From: Nocardioides luteus
Lineage (GTDB): Bacteria > Actinomycetota > Actinomycetes > Propionibacteriales > Nocardioidaceae
NCBI RefSeq assembly: GCF_015752315.1
Contig: NZ_JADOVJ010000001.1
Coordinates: forward strand, 5,510,501 to 5,574,500
Direction: 5' to 3'
Length of the DNA stretch: 64,000 bases
In this document: piece by piece, positions 16,531 through 24,029 of the stretch
Layout: every line of letters begins with the position of its first letter
Position numbering within the stretch: position 1 is the first letter of the stretch
The notes under the pieces: model-generated
The model's input: the letters and a program-made list of their open reading frames with translations, nothing else
Databases searched by the model: none
Told to the model about the DNA's origin: nothing
Program-made: the position numbers and the translations under genes

Positions 16531-16566
16531 GTCTCACAGAATCAACATCCTTCGTCAGTTTGTCAA
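16511..16566 (-). promoter_or_regulatory. P450 promoter with TetR-type operator over the start codon
   Basis: Read on the minus strand, TTGACA (16566–16561), a 17-bp spacer and GATTCT (16543–16538) form a sigma-70-like promoter that would start at about 16531, one base before the P450 ATG. A 7-bp inverted repeat TGAGACA (16511–16517)/TGTCTCA (16530–16536), 12-bp spacer, spans that start point and the ATG. This is an ideal place for repression by the co-transcribed TetR. Confidence 0.62.
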
Positions 16567-17016
16567 CGGCTGGGTTCCGGCGAGCGCGACGCCGTGGCGC
16601 TCGGTGACCGACAGGATCGCCGCCATCGAGTCCGTCGGCGGAAGGTCGGCGCGGACGGAGCTGGAGAAGTCGTCGAAGAAGCGGCCGGCGCGGTCGCCGG
16701 TGACGATCGCGAGGAAGCGGGCCGACTCGCCGACGACCTCGAAGGTGAGCGGAGTGCCGGTGGGACAGACGATCAGCCCGCCCGGCTCCACGTCGTAGGG
16801 CTTGCCGTCGACGTACACCGTGAGCCGGCCCTCGAGCAGGTACAGCACCCCGCTCCACGGGGAGACGTGCGGGGGCGCCATCGGCGCGGCCGGGGCGGTC
16901 ACCTCGAAGACCTCGAAAGCCCCGAGGTCGTCCTTGACGGCAGCCTTCGCCACGTGGTCGCCATCGATCATCGGGTAGCGCCGACCCTCCTCGGGCCGTA
17001 CGTAGGTGGTGCTCAT
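16555..17016 (-). CDS. Cupin-domain protein
   Basis: Small single-domain cupin (153 aa). The beta-barrel signature is APPHVSPWSGVLYLLEGRLTVYVDGKPYDVEPGGLIVCPTGTPLTFEVVG: a first motif with H and a G-x-LTVYVDG turn, and a second motif with PxGTPLTF. The usual His/Glu metal ligands are only partly present (HVSP, YLLEG), so it may bind metal weakly or act as a ligand-binding or isomerase-type protein. GGAGGAG lies just before ATG 17016. It is 24 bp upstream of the P450 gene on the same strand, so it may act in the same pathway, though the P450 also has its own promoter. Confidence 0.8.
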   Translation of the reverse strand: MSTTYVRPEEGRRYPMIDGDHVAKAAVKDDLGAFEVFEVTAPAAPMAPPHVSPWSGVLYLLEGRLTVYVDGKPYDVEPGGLIVCPTGTPLTFEVVGESARFLAIVTGDRAGRFFDDFSSSVRADLPPTDSMAAILSVTERHGVALAGTQPLTN

Positions 17017-17081
17017 GACTCCTCCTTCGGTTGGGTGCGTTCAGCATCCGCCGCAGGAGCGGGCGTGGACCGAGTAGTGCG

Positions 17082-19634
17082 CTACTCGACTCCGAGGAGA
17101 CCGGAGAGCGCCGCCCGCTCGGAGACGCCGAGCTTGTGACCGGCCCGGTAGAGGTGCCCCTCGACGGTCCGCACCGACAGCGTCAGCCGGGCCGCGATGT
17201 CCTTGTTGGACAGCCCCCTGGCGGCCAGTGCGGCGATCTCGCGCTCGCGCGCGGTCAGTGGCAGCGGCCGGGCCGCGACCACGAGCGCCGGCGTGCAGGC
17301 ACCCGACCTCTCGGCCAGCTTCTCGGCGGTGGCCGCCGCGGTCAGGGCCGACCCCTGCCTGCCCGCACGGCGCTGCACGTCGGCGGCCTGCGCCGCCGCG
17401 TCGCCCGCGGCGACGAGATCACCGAGCCGGGCCCACGCGTGCGCCACCTCGAGCAGCGCGTCGCCGTCCTCGTCGGACCACGCTTTGGCATGGGTCAGCG
17501 CGGTCTCGGCCCGTGGGCCGAGCCCGGCCAGCGACGTCAGACGTCGCGTCGCGGCCGCGGTCGCGCCCCCGAGCTGGACCGCGGTCTGCCAGGCCAGGAC
17601 CTCGTACGCAGGAGACCCCGCATCGCGGGCGAGGTCCGCCGCCTCGGCCGCACGCGCGATCGCCTCCGTCGTCGCCCCCTCCGCCGCCGCGCCCCACGCC
17701 AGCGCGAGGAGGTCGTCCGGCAGGTAGAGCCGGTACGCCGGATGGTGCCCGGCAGCCACGCCGGTCAGGAGCGGGGCGGCCTCCGCGGGCCGGCCGGCCT
17801 GCGCCAGGGCGGTGGCGAGCAACGTACGACAGCGGAAGCCGAACTCATGCCCTGATCCGTCGAACCCCGCCCATGCCTCCCGTAGGGAGACCAGCGCATC
17901 GTCGACCCGGCCGCAGGCGAGGGCGGCGTGACCTGCGACGACGAGTCCCATGAGCCGGGCCGGTCCCGGGAGGTCGGCCGAGGCTGCCCGCATCCGCCGG
18001 GCCAGGTCGGCGCCCCGGTCCGGGGTGCCGGCGAGCCGGTGCCCGAGCACCTGGAAGTCAGCGAGCCCGAAGCCGGGGATGACGGTGGGCGCCCGGTCGG
18101 CGGTGAGCCCGCCGACGACCGCGGCCTCGTCGAGGAGCTCTTCCTCGCCGGTGACGGCGGCCGCCGCGGAGGCGGCGCTGGCGACCAGGATGCCGGCCAG
18201 ATCGTCGGGAAGGCTGCCCCGCAGCAGCTGCGGGGCGCGATCGAGGACGCCCGCGAAGTCGCCTTCGGCCACGTCGAGGACGAGCGACATCGCGGCGGCG
18301 TGGGCCGGAGCCGCACCGGTGGCCTCGGCGGCGGCCAGCGCCAGACGCGCCCTGTCCGGCCGCGCCATCGTGAAGAGCAGGTTGCCGGCCCGATGAAGCT
18401 GCACCATCGCGAGCGTCCCGGGATCGGGTGCACCCTCGACGAGGTCGAGGTGGATCGCCTCTGCCTCCTCACCGCGGCTGAGCCAGGAGAGCGCCGCGGC
18501 ATGCACCACCCGGGCGGCGAAGTCCCCGGTGTCGGCTGCGGCGTGGGCCAGCCGCTCGGCCAGCGGCAGGTCGTACATCCGGGTCGCCGCCTCCGCTGCC
18601 CGCACGAAGAGCGCCGGCTCGGGCGGCAGGTCGGAGTCGAGGGTGAGCACGGCCCGGGGGATCGGGTCCGGCTCGGGGTCGAGGGTCTGCGCCACCCGGC
18701 CGCGGAGCCGGCGGGCGCGCAGCGTGCCCATCGCGGCGCGGCGTACCTCTCCGTACAGGGGATGTGCCAGTCGCGCGACCACCCCGTCGGTACGCACCAG
18801 CCCGCGGCTCTCCGCCTCCTCGACGTCCTCCGCGGAGGCCAGCGCGGACAGCGTCGGGACCGCCACCGGCTCGGCCAGCGCGACCATGTCGACGACGTCA
18901 CGCACCCCCGCCGCGAGGTCTCCGATCTCCCGCTCCAGGAGACCCGCGAGCTCGGGGGAGATCGTCGGCTCACTTGTCCAGCGCCAGATCCCGGACGCCG
19001 GGGTGAACCGCCCCGCCGACACCTCCCCGGCCAGCAGGTGGCGCAGGAACAGCGGACTGCCCTCGGTCATCGTCCACAGCCGGTGCGCGGAGGCCGTGTC
19101 GACCGGACCGCCGAGCACCCGGGCGATCAGCTGCGTGCTCCCCTCGGCATCCAGCGGCGCCAGCTCCAGACGCGGCAGATGGTCGTCCTTCCACAGCGAC
19201 GTCACGATGTCGGGCGCGGTCTCCCCGGTACGCAGCGTGATCAGGACCGGGGCCAGCCGACGTGCCACCACCCGGTGCACCACGATCGCCGAGTGCTCGT
19301 CGAGCAGGTGGGCGTCGTCGACCGCCAGCACCAGCGGCAGCTGCCGACCGAGCTGGTCCAGCGCCCGCCCGATCGTCTCGGCCGCCTCCCCGGGCGGCAC
19401 GTCGAGCAGCCCGGCGAACGCACCCAACGGGAACGGCCGGGCGGCCGTGCTGCCCTGGGCGAAGACGACGGTCTCCCCGCGGCGTACGCAGCCCGCCAGG
19501 GCCTCACGGGCGAGCCGGGTCTTCCCCACCCCCGCCGGACCCGCAACGATGACGCCCGCCGCACCGGGCCGGATCGCCGCCGCCACCCTGCGCAGCTCTT
19601 CGTCCCGGCCGGTCAGCGGCCACGGCCGCTCCAT
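17082..19634 (-). CDS. LuxR-family regulator, LAL type with AAA ATPase domain
   Basis: Large ATP-binding regulator (850 aa). The N-terminal ATPase domain has Walker A GPAGVGKT (residues 32–39) and Walker B LVLAVDDAHLLDE; the middle is a long helical TPR-like region; the C-terminal HTH from about residue 793 reads LTAREREIAALAARGLSNKDIAARL…SVRTVEGHL, the LuxR signature. LAL proteins are signal-responsive activators, often of catabolic or secondary-metabolism genes. It lies upstream of the cupin–P450–TetR block on the same strand and could regulate it, but the 65-bp gap and lack of other evidence make that a guess. Confidence 0.9.
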   Translation of the reverse strand: MERPWPLTGRDEELRRVAAAIRPGAAGVIVAGPAGVGKTRLAREALAGCVRRGETVVFAQGSTAARPFPLGAFAGLLDVPPGEAAETIGRALDQLGRQLPLVLAVDDAHLLDEHSAIVVHRVVARRLAPVLITLRTGETAPDIVTSLWKDDHLPRLELAPLDAEGSTQLIARVLGGPVDTASAHRLWTMTEGSPLFLRHLLAGEVSAGRFTPASGIWRWTSEPTISPELAGLLEREIGDLAAGVRDVVDMVALAEPVAVPTLSALASAEDVEEAESRGLVRTDGVVARLAHPLYGEVRRAAMGTLRARRLRGRVAQTLDPEPDPIPRAVLTLDSDLPPEPALFVRAAEAATRMYDLPLAERLAHAAADTGDFAARVVHAAALSWLSRGEEAEAIHLDLVEGAPDPGTLAMVQLHRAGNLLFTMARPDRARLALAAAEATGAAPAHAAAMSLVLDVAEGDFAGVLDRAPQLLRGSLPDDLAGILVASAASAAAAVTGEEELLDEAAVVGGLTADRAPTVIPGFGLADFQVLGHRLAGTPDRGADLARRMRAASADLPGPARLMGLVVAGHAALACGRVDDALVSLREAWAGFDGSGHEFGFRCRTLLATALAQAGRPAEAAPLLTGVAAGHHPAYRLYLPDDLLALAWGAAAEGATTEAIARAAEAADLARDAGSPAYEVLAWQTAVQLGGATAAATRRLTSLAGLGPRAETALTHAKAWSDEDGDALLEVAHAWARLGDLVAAGDAAAQAADVQRRAGRQGSALTAAATAEKLAERSGACTPALVVAARPLPLTAREREIAALAARGLSNKDIAARLTLSVRTVEGHLYRAGHKLGVSERAALSGLLGVE

Positions 19635-19696
19635 GCCGTCAGGCTAGCGAGCCGGTTCCGCGGGCGCATCACTCAAAATGCGGCATCGGCGGCACC

Positions 19697-19731
19697 GGGC
19701 GCTCCGCCACCCCCTGCGCAGCGGAGCGCCC
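19697..19731 (-). terminator. Hairpin terminator after the MpaB-family gene
   Basis: GGGCGCTCCGC (19697–19707) pairs perfectly with GCGGAGCGCCC (19721–19731) across a 13-nt loop. It lies between the stop of the oxygenase gene and the LAL regulator. No clear U-tract follows, which is common in high-GC actinobacteria. Confidence 0.6.
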
Positions 19732-19755
19732 GTGCCGGCCCTTCCACAACGCGCC

Positions 19756-20859
19756 TCAGGCGCGGGCCGCGCGGTGCACGTCCATCGTGCCGATGTGCTG
19801 CTCGGACTCGACCAGGCCCTCGTCGCTGGGGCTCTCGCCCTTGTCGAAGACCCGCTCGCGCTGCTTGGCCCGCAGGTCGGGGTGCGCGGCGCTCGGGACG
19901 TCGAAGCCGAAGTGGGCCTGCGCCTCGCGCACCTCCCACACCTTGTCGCTCAGCGGCGGGACACGGAGGATGGCCGGCGCCGCGACCGGGGTGGCCTGCG
20001 GCGCGAGAAGGCCGAAGAGGGCGAGCCGGGCGTTGAGGGAGCGGAAGAGAACGGCGTGGAGGAGGCGGTTCGGGATCCGTACGAGGGCATCGAGCAGGGG
20101 CCCCTGGCGGAGGTTGGCCATCTCGCGCATGTAGCGGGGGTAGGTCGAGATGACCCCCTTGCTCATCAGCCACATCGTCGGCGCCAGGAGTGCCTTCTGC
20201 CAGGCCGGCATCGCCGGCGGCAGCGCGACCTTCAGCGGGATGATGAAGTGGATCATGTCCTGGGCCGCTTCCGACGCGGCGAGGTGGGGGCGCCAGTCCT
20301 CGAAGTACTGGTGCACCTCGTCGCGGCTGGTCGGCACCGTGGCGGGATCGATCGTCTGCAGCTTGGCGATCTCGCGGCACTCCGCCCAGAACTGCTTCTC
20401 CTCGTCCTCGGAGAGACGGCCCGGGCCGAACATCTCGTAGCACTTGAGGATGGAGTGCCACGCCGTCATGTGGATCCAGAGCTGCGAGGACGGCTTGTTG
20501 GCGTCGTACTCACCACCCGTCACCGGGTCGTGGCCGATCGCCTTCGAGTGCACCTTGACCAGCACGTCGGCCGCCCGGCAGGTCTGCTCGGCACCGGCGA
20601 AGAGCTGCATCGCGAAGTAGCGCAGGGTGCGGCCGTAGCGGGTCGAGGGCCGGTACTTCACACCGCCGGACTGGACGACGGCGGCGGCGAGGTTCGGGTC
20701 GAAGTGCTCGATCGTCACCGAGCGCGCGAAGCCGAGGACGTACGACGTCGGGTGGCCCCACACCTTCCAGGCGACCGAGTCGGGCCCGAGGAACCCGTAG
20801 TCGGCCATGGGCTCGTACTGCTTCATCAGCTGCTTCCGAGTCTTGACGCCGAACACCAT
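19756..20859 (-). CDS. Oxygenase MpaB family protein (DUF2236)
   Basis: Protein of 367 aa in the MpaB/latex-clearing (Lcp) superfamily, which contains heme-b oxygenases. Features include DYGFLGPDSVAWKVWGHPTSYVLGFARS at the N-terminus, an RYGRTLRYFAMQLFAG segment followed by VHSKAIGHDP and LWIHMTAWHSILKCYE; the His-containing helices are candidate heme ligands. No signal peptide is present. The substrate is unknown; mycotoxin or hydrocarbon oxidation are known functions in the family. It is divergent from a TetR gene, and the shared gap has two identical-pattern operators, so tight repression is likely. GGAGAG precedes the ATG. Confidence 0.83.
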   Translation of the reverse strand: MVFGVKTRKQLMKQYEPMADYGFLGPDSVAWKVWGHPTSYVLGFARSVTIEHFDPNLAAAVVQSGGVKYRPSTRYGRTLRYFAMQLFAGAEQTCRAADVLVKVHSKAIGHDPVTGGEYDANKPSSQLWIHMTAWHSILKCYEMFGPGRLSEDEEKQFWAECREIAKLQTIDPATVPTSRDEVHQYFEDWRPHLAASEAAQDMIHFIIPLKVALPPAMPAWQKALLAPTMWLMSKGVISTYPRYMREMANLRQGPLLDALVRIPNRLLHAVLFRSLNARLALFGLLAPQATPVAAPAILRVPPLSDKVWEVREAQAHFGFDVPSAAHPDLRAKQRERVFDKGESPSDEGLVESEQHIGTMDVHRAARA

Positions 20860-20874
20860 CGTTCTCTCCTTTGC

Positions 20875-20912
20875 TACACCACTGTAGGTTCAGCGTAATC
20901 TACACCTCTGTA
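20875..20912. promoter_or_regulatory. Two TACA-N4-TGTA operators in the MpaB/TetR gap
   Basis: Two palindromes of the same pattern, TACACCACTGTA (20875–20886) and TACACCTCTGTA (20901–20912), are 26 bp apart centre to centre in a 60-bp divergent gap. The second is followed at once by TAATAT (20911–20916), a likely −10 for tetR. Both are good candidates for the binding site of the adjacent TetR. Confidence 0.72.
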
Positions 20913-20919
20913 ATATTGT

Positions 20920-21573
20920 GTGCACGTGACGCCCGACACACCTCCACGGCCGAAGCGCCGCTACGCACGCCGGCTTCCGGTCGAGCAGCGGCGCGAGCAT
21001 CTCCTCGACGCGGCTCTGCGGGTGATCGCGCGCGACGGCTACGAGTCGGTCTCCATCGAGGCGATCGCGCAGGAGGCCGAGGTCACCCGCCCCGTCGTCT
21101 ACAGCGCGTACGACGGCCTCGAGCCGCTCCTCCACGCGCTCCTCGACCGCACGCAGCGCCGTGCCCTCGCCTCTGCCCTCCGCCTGATGCCGCAGCCCGG
21201 GGGCGACCAGGACGTCGCCGAGTGGGCACTCGATGCGTTCGCCGCCCTGCTGGACATCGTGCGCAAGGAGCCCGACGTGTGGCGCCCGGTGCTCGGCCTG
21301 ACCCGCAACGCGCCCGCCGTCGTACGCGACCGCATCGACGCCACCCGGGACCTGATCCGCGGCTACCTCGTCGACGCCTTCCAGGAGGGCCTCGAACGAC
21401 ACGGTGACACCAAGAATGAGAGCAAGGAGGTCGATGTCGACCTCCTTGCCCACCTGACGCTGGTCACCGCCGAGGAGTTCGCCCGGCTGACCCTCGAGGA
21501 CCCGGATCGCTACGACAAGGACCGCCTGATGGCGACCATCGAGACCCTGCTGTCCTCGTTCACCGATCGCTAG
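20920..21573 (+). CDS. TetR-family regulator of the MpaB-family gene
   Basis: TetR repressor (217 aa). The HTH is RREHLLDAALRVIARDGYESVSIEAIAQEAEVTRPVVYSAYDG, followed by a helical ligand domain. GTG 20920 is used here; GTG 20926, two codons on, fits better with a −10 at 20911–20916 and an almost leaderless mRNA. It sits opposite the MpaB-family oxygenase with two shared operators, so it most likely represses both. It ends five bases before the convergent DoxX-like gene. Confidence 0.87.
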   Translation: MHVTPDTPPRPKRRYARRLPVEQRREHLLDAALRVIARDGYESVSIEAIAQEAEVTRPVVYSAYDGLEPLLHALLDRTQRRALASALRLMPQPGGDQDVAEWALDAFAALLDIVRKEPDVWRPVLGLTRNAPAVVRDRIDATRDLIRGYLVDAFQEGLERHGDTKNESKEVDVDLLAHLTLVTAEEFARLTLEDPDRYDKDRLMATIETLLSSFTDR

Positions 21574-21578
21574 AACGG

Positions 21579-21950
21579 CTAGAACGGCTCGACCGCGAAG
21601 CGCCCCCACGCGATGAAGACCATCGCCGCCAGGAACACCAGGTCGCCGACGAGCTCCTTGTACTCCCCGCGCCGGATCCGCTCGGTCACCGCCCCCGCCA
21701 TGTAGAGCGCCATGCACGAAGCCGCGACCGGCACCAGGATCGGCGCCACACTCACCAGCCCGGGGAGGACGAGCCCGACCCCACCGAGGACCTCCACCAC
21801 GCCCATGAATCTCACGGTGCCGGGGGTGAAGTCCTCGGCCCAGCCCGTCTTCGCGGCGTACTTCTCATAGGGCATCGTCTGCTTGACGATGCCGCCGACG
21901 ATGTAGCCGAAGGCGAAGACGCCGGCGACGATCCAGAGCGCGATGTTCAT
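21579..21950 (-). CDS. DoxX-like membrane protein
   Basis: Membrane protein of 123 aa with four hydrophobic helices starting IALWIVAGVFAFGYIVGGIVK. FMGVVEVLGGVGLVLPGLV and MALYMAGAVTERIRRGEY match the DoxX/DoxX-like family. AGGGAG lies seven bases before ATG 21950. It is the third gene of the SRPBCC–MBL–DoxX minus-strand group opposite a MarR regulator, 85 bp after the MBL gene. The function is unknown; the setting suggests a response to a hydrophobic or reactive small molecule. Confidence 0.82.
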   Translation of the reverse strand: MNIALWIVAGVFAFGYIVGGIVKQTMPYEKYAAKTGWAEDFTPGTVRFMGVVEVLGGVGLVLPGLVSVAPILVPVAASCMALYMAGAVTERIRRGEYKELVGDLVFLAAMVFIAWGRFAVEPF

Positions 21951-22035
21951 GATGTCTCCCTGTGTTCAAATGATCTCGATTTCAACCCCTCCGACGGGGG
22001 ACCGGATCGATCTGTGACATCGACAGACCGGCGCA

Positions 22036-22893
22036 TCACCCTGCGGCGGCGAGACGGGCGGCGGCGCCCGGGTCGTGGGCCGGAAGGATGACCAGGCCGG
22101 GTAGGTGCTCGCGAAGCCGGTTCACCATGTCGGCCGCGGTCCTCATCTCGCGCTTGTTCCCTACGCCTGGCAGGTGTCCCTCCTTCAGGAGATCGTCGTC
22201 GTACGTCAGGTCGCCGACCATGAGCAACGGCGCCCGCTGCGGTCGGCGAACCAGAAGGGACAACGACCCTTCGGTGTGACCGGGGGTCGGAAGCAGCACC
22301 AGGGAACCGTCGCCGTACAGATCGTGCCCGTGATCGAACGGGCCGACGGTGTCCGAGCCGAGTCCCTCGAACGACACCTGATTCCAGCTGAGCCCGGGCA
22401 GGTCGATGTGCCTGGGCATCAACCCGCGAGCCTCCGGCAACGGCCGGCGCAGCGAGTCCCACTCGCTTCGGCTGACGACGATCTCGGACCGACCGAGGTG
22501 CGGGAGTCCGCCGATGTGGTCCTGGTGGAGATGGGAGATGACGGCGGTTCGTACGTCGTCAGTACCGTGGCCGAGGCGTTGCAGGCCTGCCGTGAGGGTG
22601 TCCTCGGCTGCGATCTCGAACTTCGCCAGACGTGAGTAGACCTTGCCGTTGAGACCGCCCGGGAAGTAGTCGGGGTCGGTGACCGAGGCGCGATCCTGAC
22701 CGGTGTCGAAGAGCACCAGGCCGCGACGGTGCTCGATGACATAGACGTTGATCGGAAGGGGCGGGGTCCACTGCCGCGAGGTGAACAGCCAGACGTAGGT
22801 GTTCTTGCGCGTCGGGCCGACGTGCTCCGGGCGGATCGCCACGGACCCGGTGCTGATGACCGATACGGAGGAGATCGGATCAGAGGATGCCAT
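22036..22893 (-). CDS. Metallo-beta-lactamase-fold hydrolase, lactonase-like
   Basis: MBL-fold enzyme (285 aa) resembling N-acyl-homoserine lactonases and related quorum-quenching or lactone hydrolases. The zinc motif is ISHLHQDHIGGL (HxHxDH), with a further His in LLPTPGHTEGSLSLL, Asp in LLMVGDLTYDD and the final His in VILPAHDPG. The loop INVYVIEHRRGLVLFDTGQD is typical of the lactonase group. No signal peptide is evident. It overlaps the SRPBCC gene by 14 bases and precedes the DoxX-like gene. Substrate identity cannot be read from sequence. Confidence 0.86.
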   Translation of the reverse strand: MASSDPISSVSVISTGSVAIRPEHVGPTRKNTYVWLFTSRQWTPPLPINVYVIEHRRGLVLFDTGQDRASVTDPDYFPGGLNGKVYSRLAKFEIAAEDTLTAGLQRLGHGTDDVRTAVISHLHQDHIGGLPHLGRSEIVVSRSEWDSLRRPLPEARGLMPRHIDLPGLSWNQVSFEGLGSDTVGPFDHGHDLYGDGSLVLLPTPGHTEGSLSLLVRRPQRAPLLMVGDLTYDDDLLKEGHLPGVGNKREMRTAADMVNRLREHLPGLVILPAHDPGAAARLAAAG

Positions 22894-23371
22894 CGTGAGT
22901 CTCCTGCTTCTGGTGCGCTGCCGGGCTGACCGGTGATGTTCGCTCGAGGATCGAGGTGAGCTTCTGGAGGTTCTCCTGCATCCCGCGCTTGAAGAGCTGC
23001 TCGACGAGCGGGCCCAGGAGACGTGCGGGAACGGGCAGGCCGGCGCCGCTGATCGAGCCGATGAGCCCGAGCTCGGCGCCCGTCGATCTCGGCGTCACCA
23101 GGTAGCGGTAGGAGAACGGCGTCGGGCCCGAGATCGAGGTGAAGGCGACCTCGGTGCCTGGAACGTACGCCGAGGTTCGAACCTCGTTCTCCACGTCCCC
23201 GGTCGGCAGGTGGCGGCGGACCCGGTAGCGGGCGGCGGGTGGCGTCGCTCCGTCGAGGAGGTCCACCGACTCCACCGCCGAGTACCACTGGGGCATCGTG
23301 CGCAGGTCGGCGACGTAGTCGAAGACGGTGTCTGGTGGGGCGGCGATCAGAGAGGTGAGCTGAAAGGTCAT
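22880..23371 (-). CDS. SRPBCC-family lipid/aromatic-binding protein
   Basis: START/Bet v1-like (SRPBCC) protein of 163 aa with a hydrophobic pocket expected to bind a small apolar ligand. The start MTFQLTSLIAAPPDTVFDYVADLRTMPQWYSAVESV is typical of polyketide cyclase/dehydrase-like members. ATG 23371 is chosen because GCAGGAG precedes it closely; a longer frame lacks this and would run into the operator. It is the first gene of the SRPBCC–MBL–DoxX group, facing the divergent MarR gene. Confidence 0.84.
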   Translation of the reverse strand: MTFQLTSLIAAPPDTVFDYVADLRTMPQWYSAVESVDLLDGATPPAARYRVRRHLPTGDVENEVRTSAYVPGTEVAFTSISGPTPFSYRYLVTPRSTGAELGLIGSISGAGLPVPARLLGPLVEQLFKRGMQENLQKLTSILERTSPVSPAAHQKQETHDGIL

Positions 23372-23392
23372 GGCTCCTGCAACTAATGTCGT

Positions 23393-23427
23393 GTCATGTA
23401 ATGACTCGCTATTAGATGTTGTATAAT
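23393..23427. promoter_or_regulatory. MarR operator and TATAAT promoter
   Basis: GTCAT-GTA-ATGAC (23393–23405) is a perfect inverted repeat between the divergent SRPBCC and marR genes. A consensus TATAAT lies at 23422–23427 reading toward marR; it would start the mRNA near 23434, after the ATG at 23416, which argues that GTG 23464 is the true marR start. Confidence 0.55.
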
Positions 23428-23916
23428 CTGTTTCGTCAACCACCGATCGAAACGGATGATGCTGTGGACCCGATAGAGGAGTTCAGATACTTGGTGCTGG
23501 CGATCCAGCGCGAGGGCAACAAGCTCTTCGCGGATCACCTGCGCCCGCTGGGACTCACGCCATCGCAAGCGGAGGTCCTTCGGGTCATGTCGGCACACGA
23601 CTCGCTGACGCTGTCGGAGCTGGGCGGCCTGCTGGTGTGCGAGACCACGGCGAGCCCCAGCCGGCTGGTCGACCGACTTGTCGCCGCCGGATTCGTGAAT
23701 CGCGAGATCGGCCCCAGCCGCCGATCGGTCAGCCTGTCCTTGACCGACTCCGGCAAGGAGCTCGAGCTGAAAGTCAGGGACGCCGAGGAGCAGCTCTACG
23801 CCTCGCTCACCCCACTGCTCGACGAGGGCGGGCTCGACTCGACCCTACGTTCTCTGCGCCGGGTCGCCGAAGCCTTCCCGGCCGGGCGCGCGCTGGCCCG
23901 CAGGAAGGCCATCTGA
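23416..23916 (+). CDS. MarR-family transcriptional regulator
   Basis: MarR repressor, 166 aa from ATG 23416 or 150 aa from GTG 23464. The winged helix is visible: LTPSQAEVLRVMSAHDSLTLSELGGLLVCETTASPSRLVDRLVAAGFVNREIGPSRRSVSLSLTDSGKELE, flanked by dimerisation helices. The consensus TATAAT at 23422–23427 lies inside the longer reading and favours the GTG start. It is divergent from the SRPBCC–MBL–DoxX genes, with a palindrome between them, so it is their probable repressor. The inducer is unknown. Confidence 0.87.
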   Translation: MLYNLFRQPPIETDDAVDPIEEFRYLVLAIQREGNKLFADHLRPLGLTPSQAEVLRVMSAHDSLTLSELGGLLVCETTASPSRLVDRLVAAGFVNREIGPSRRSVSLSLTDSGKELELKVRDAEEQLYASLTPLLDEGGLDSTLRSLRRVAEAFPAGRALARRKAI

Positions 23917-23971
23917 CGCCCGACGAAGATCGGAAATGAGTAAGCCCCGGGCGACTCCGAGAGATCCCTGA

Positions 23972-24007
23972 ACCGCCCGCCCCCCGCCGTTGGAGGGGCC
24001 GGGCGGT
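23972..24007. terminator. GC-rich bidirectional hairpin between marR and the GH3 gene
   Basis: ACCGCCCG (23972–23979) pairs with CGGGCGGT (24000–24007); after one C·C mismatch, CCCC and GGGG extend the stem. The stem sits in the 113-bp gap between the converging marR and GH3 genes and can end both transcripts. Confidence 0.62.
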
Positions 24008-24029
24008 CGCCCGAGCGTCGGCAGCCGGC

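Noticed and set aside
17928..20036. A 702-aa plus-strand frame opposite the LuxR gene
   Set aside because: Antisense shadow; it has Gly/Arg/Ala bias and crosses two real genes.
21560..21590. Short direct repeat GCTAGAACG at 21568–21587
   Set aside because: Two copies across a stop codon and gap; too short to infer a function.
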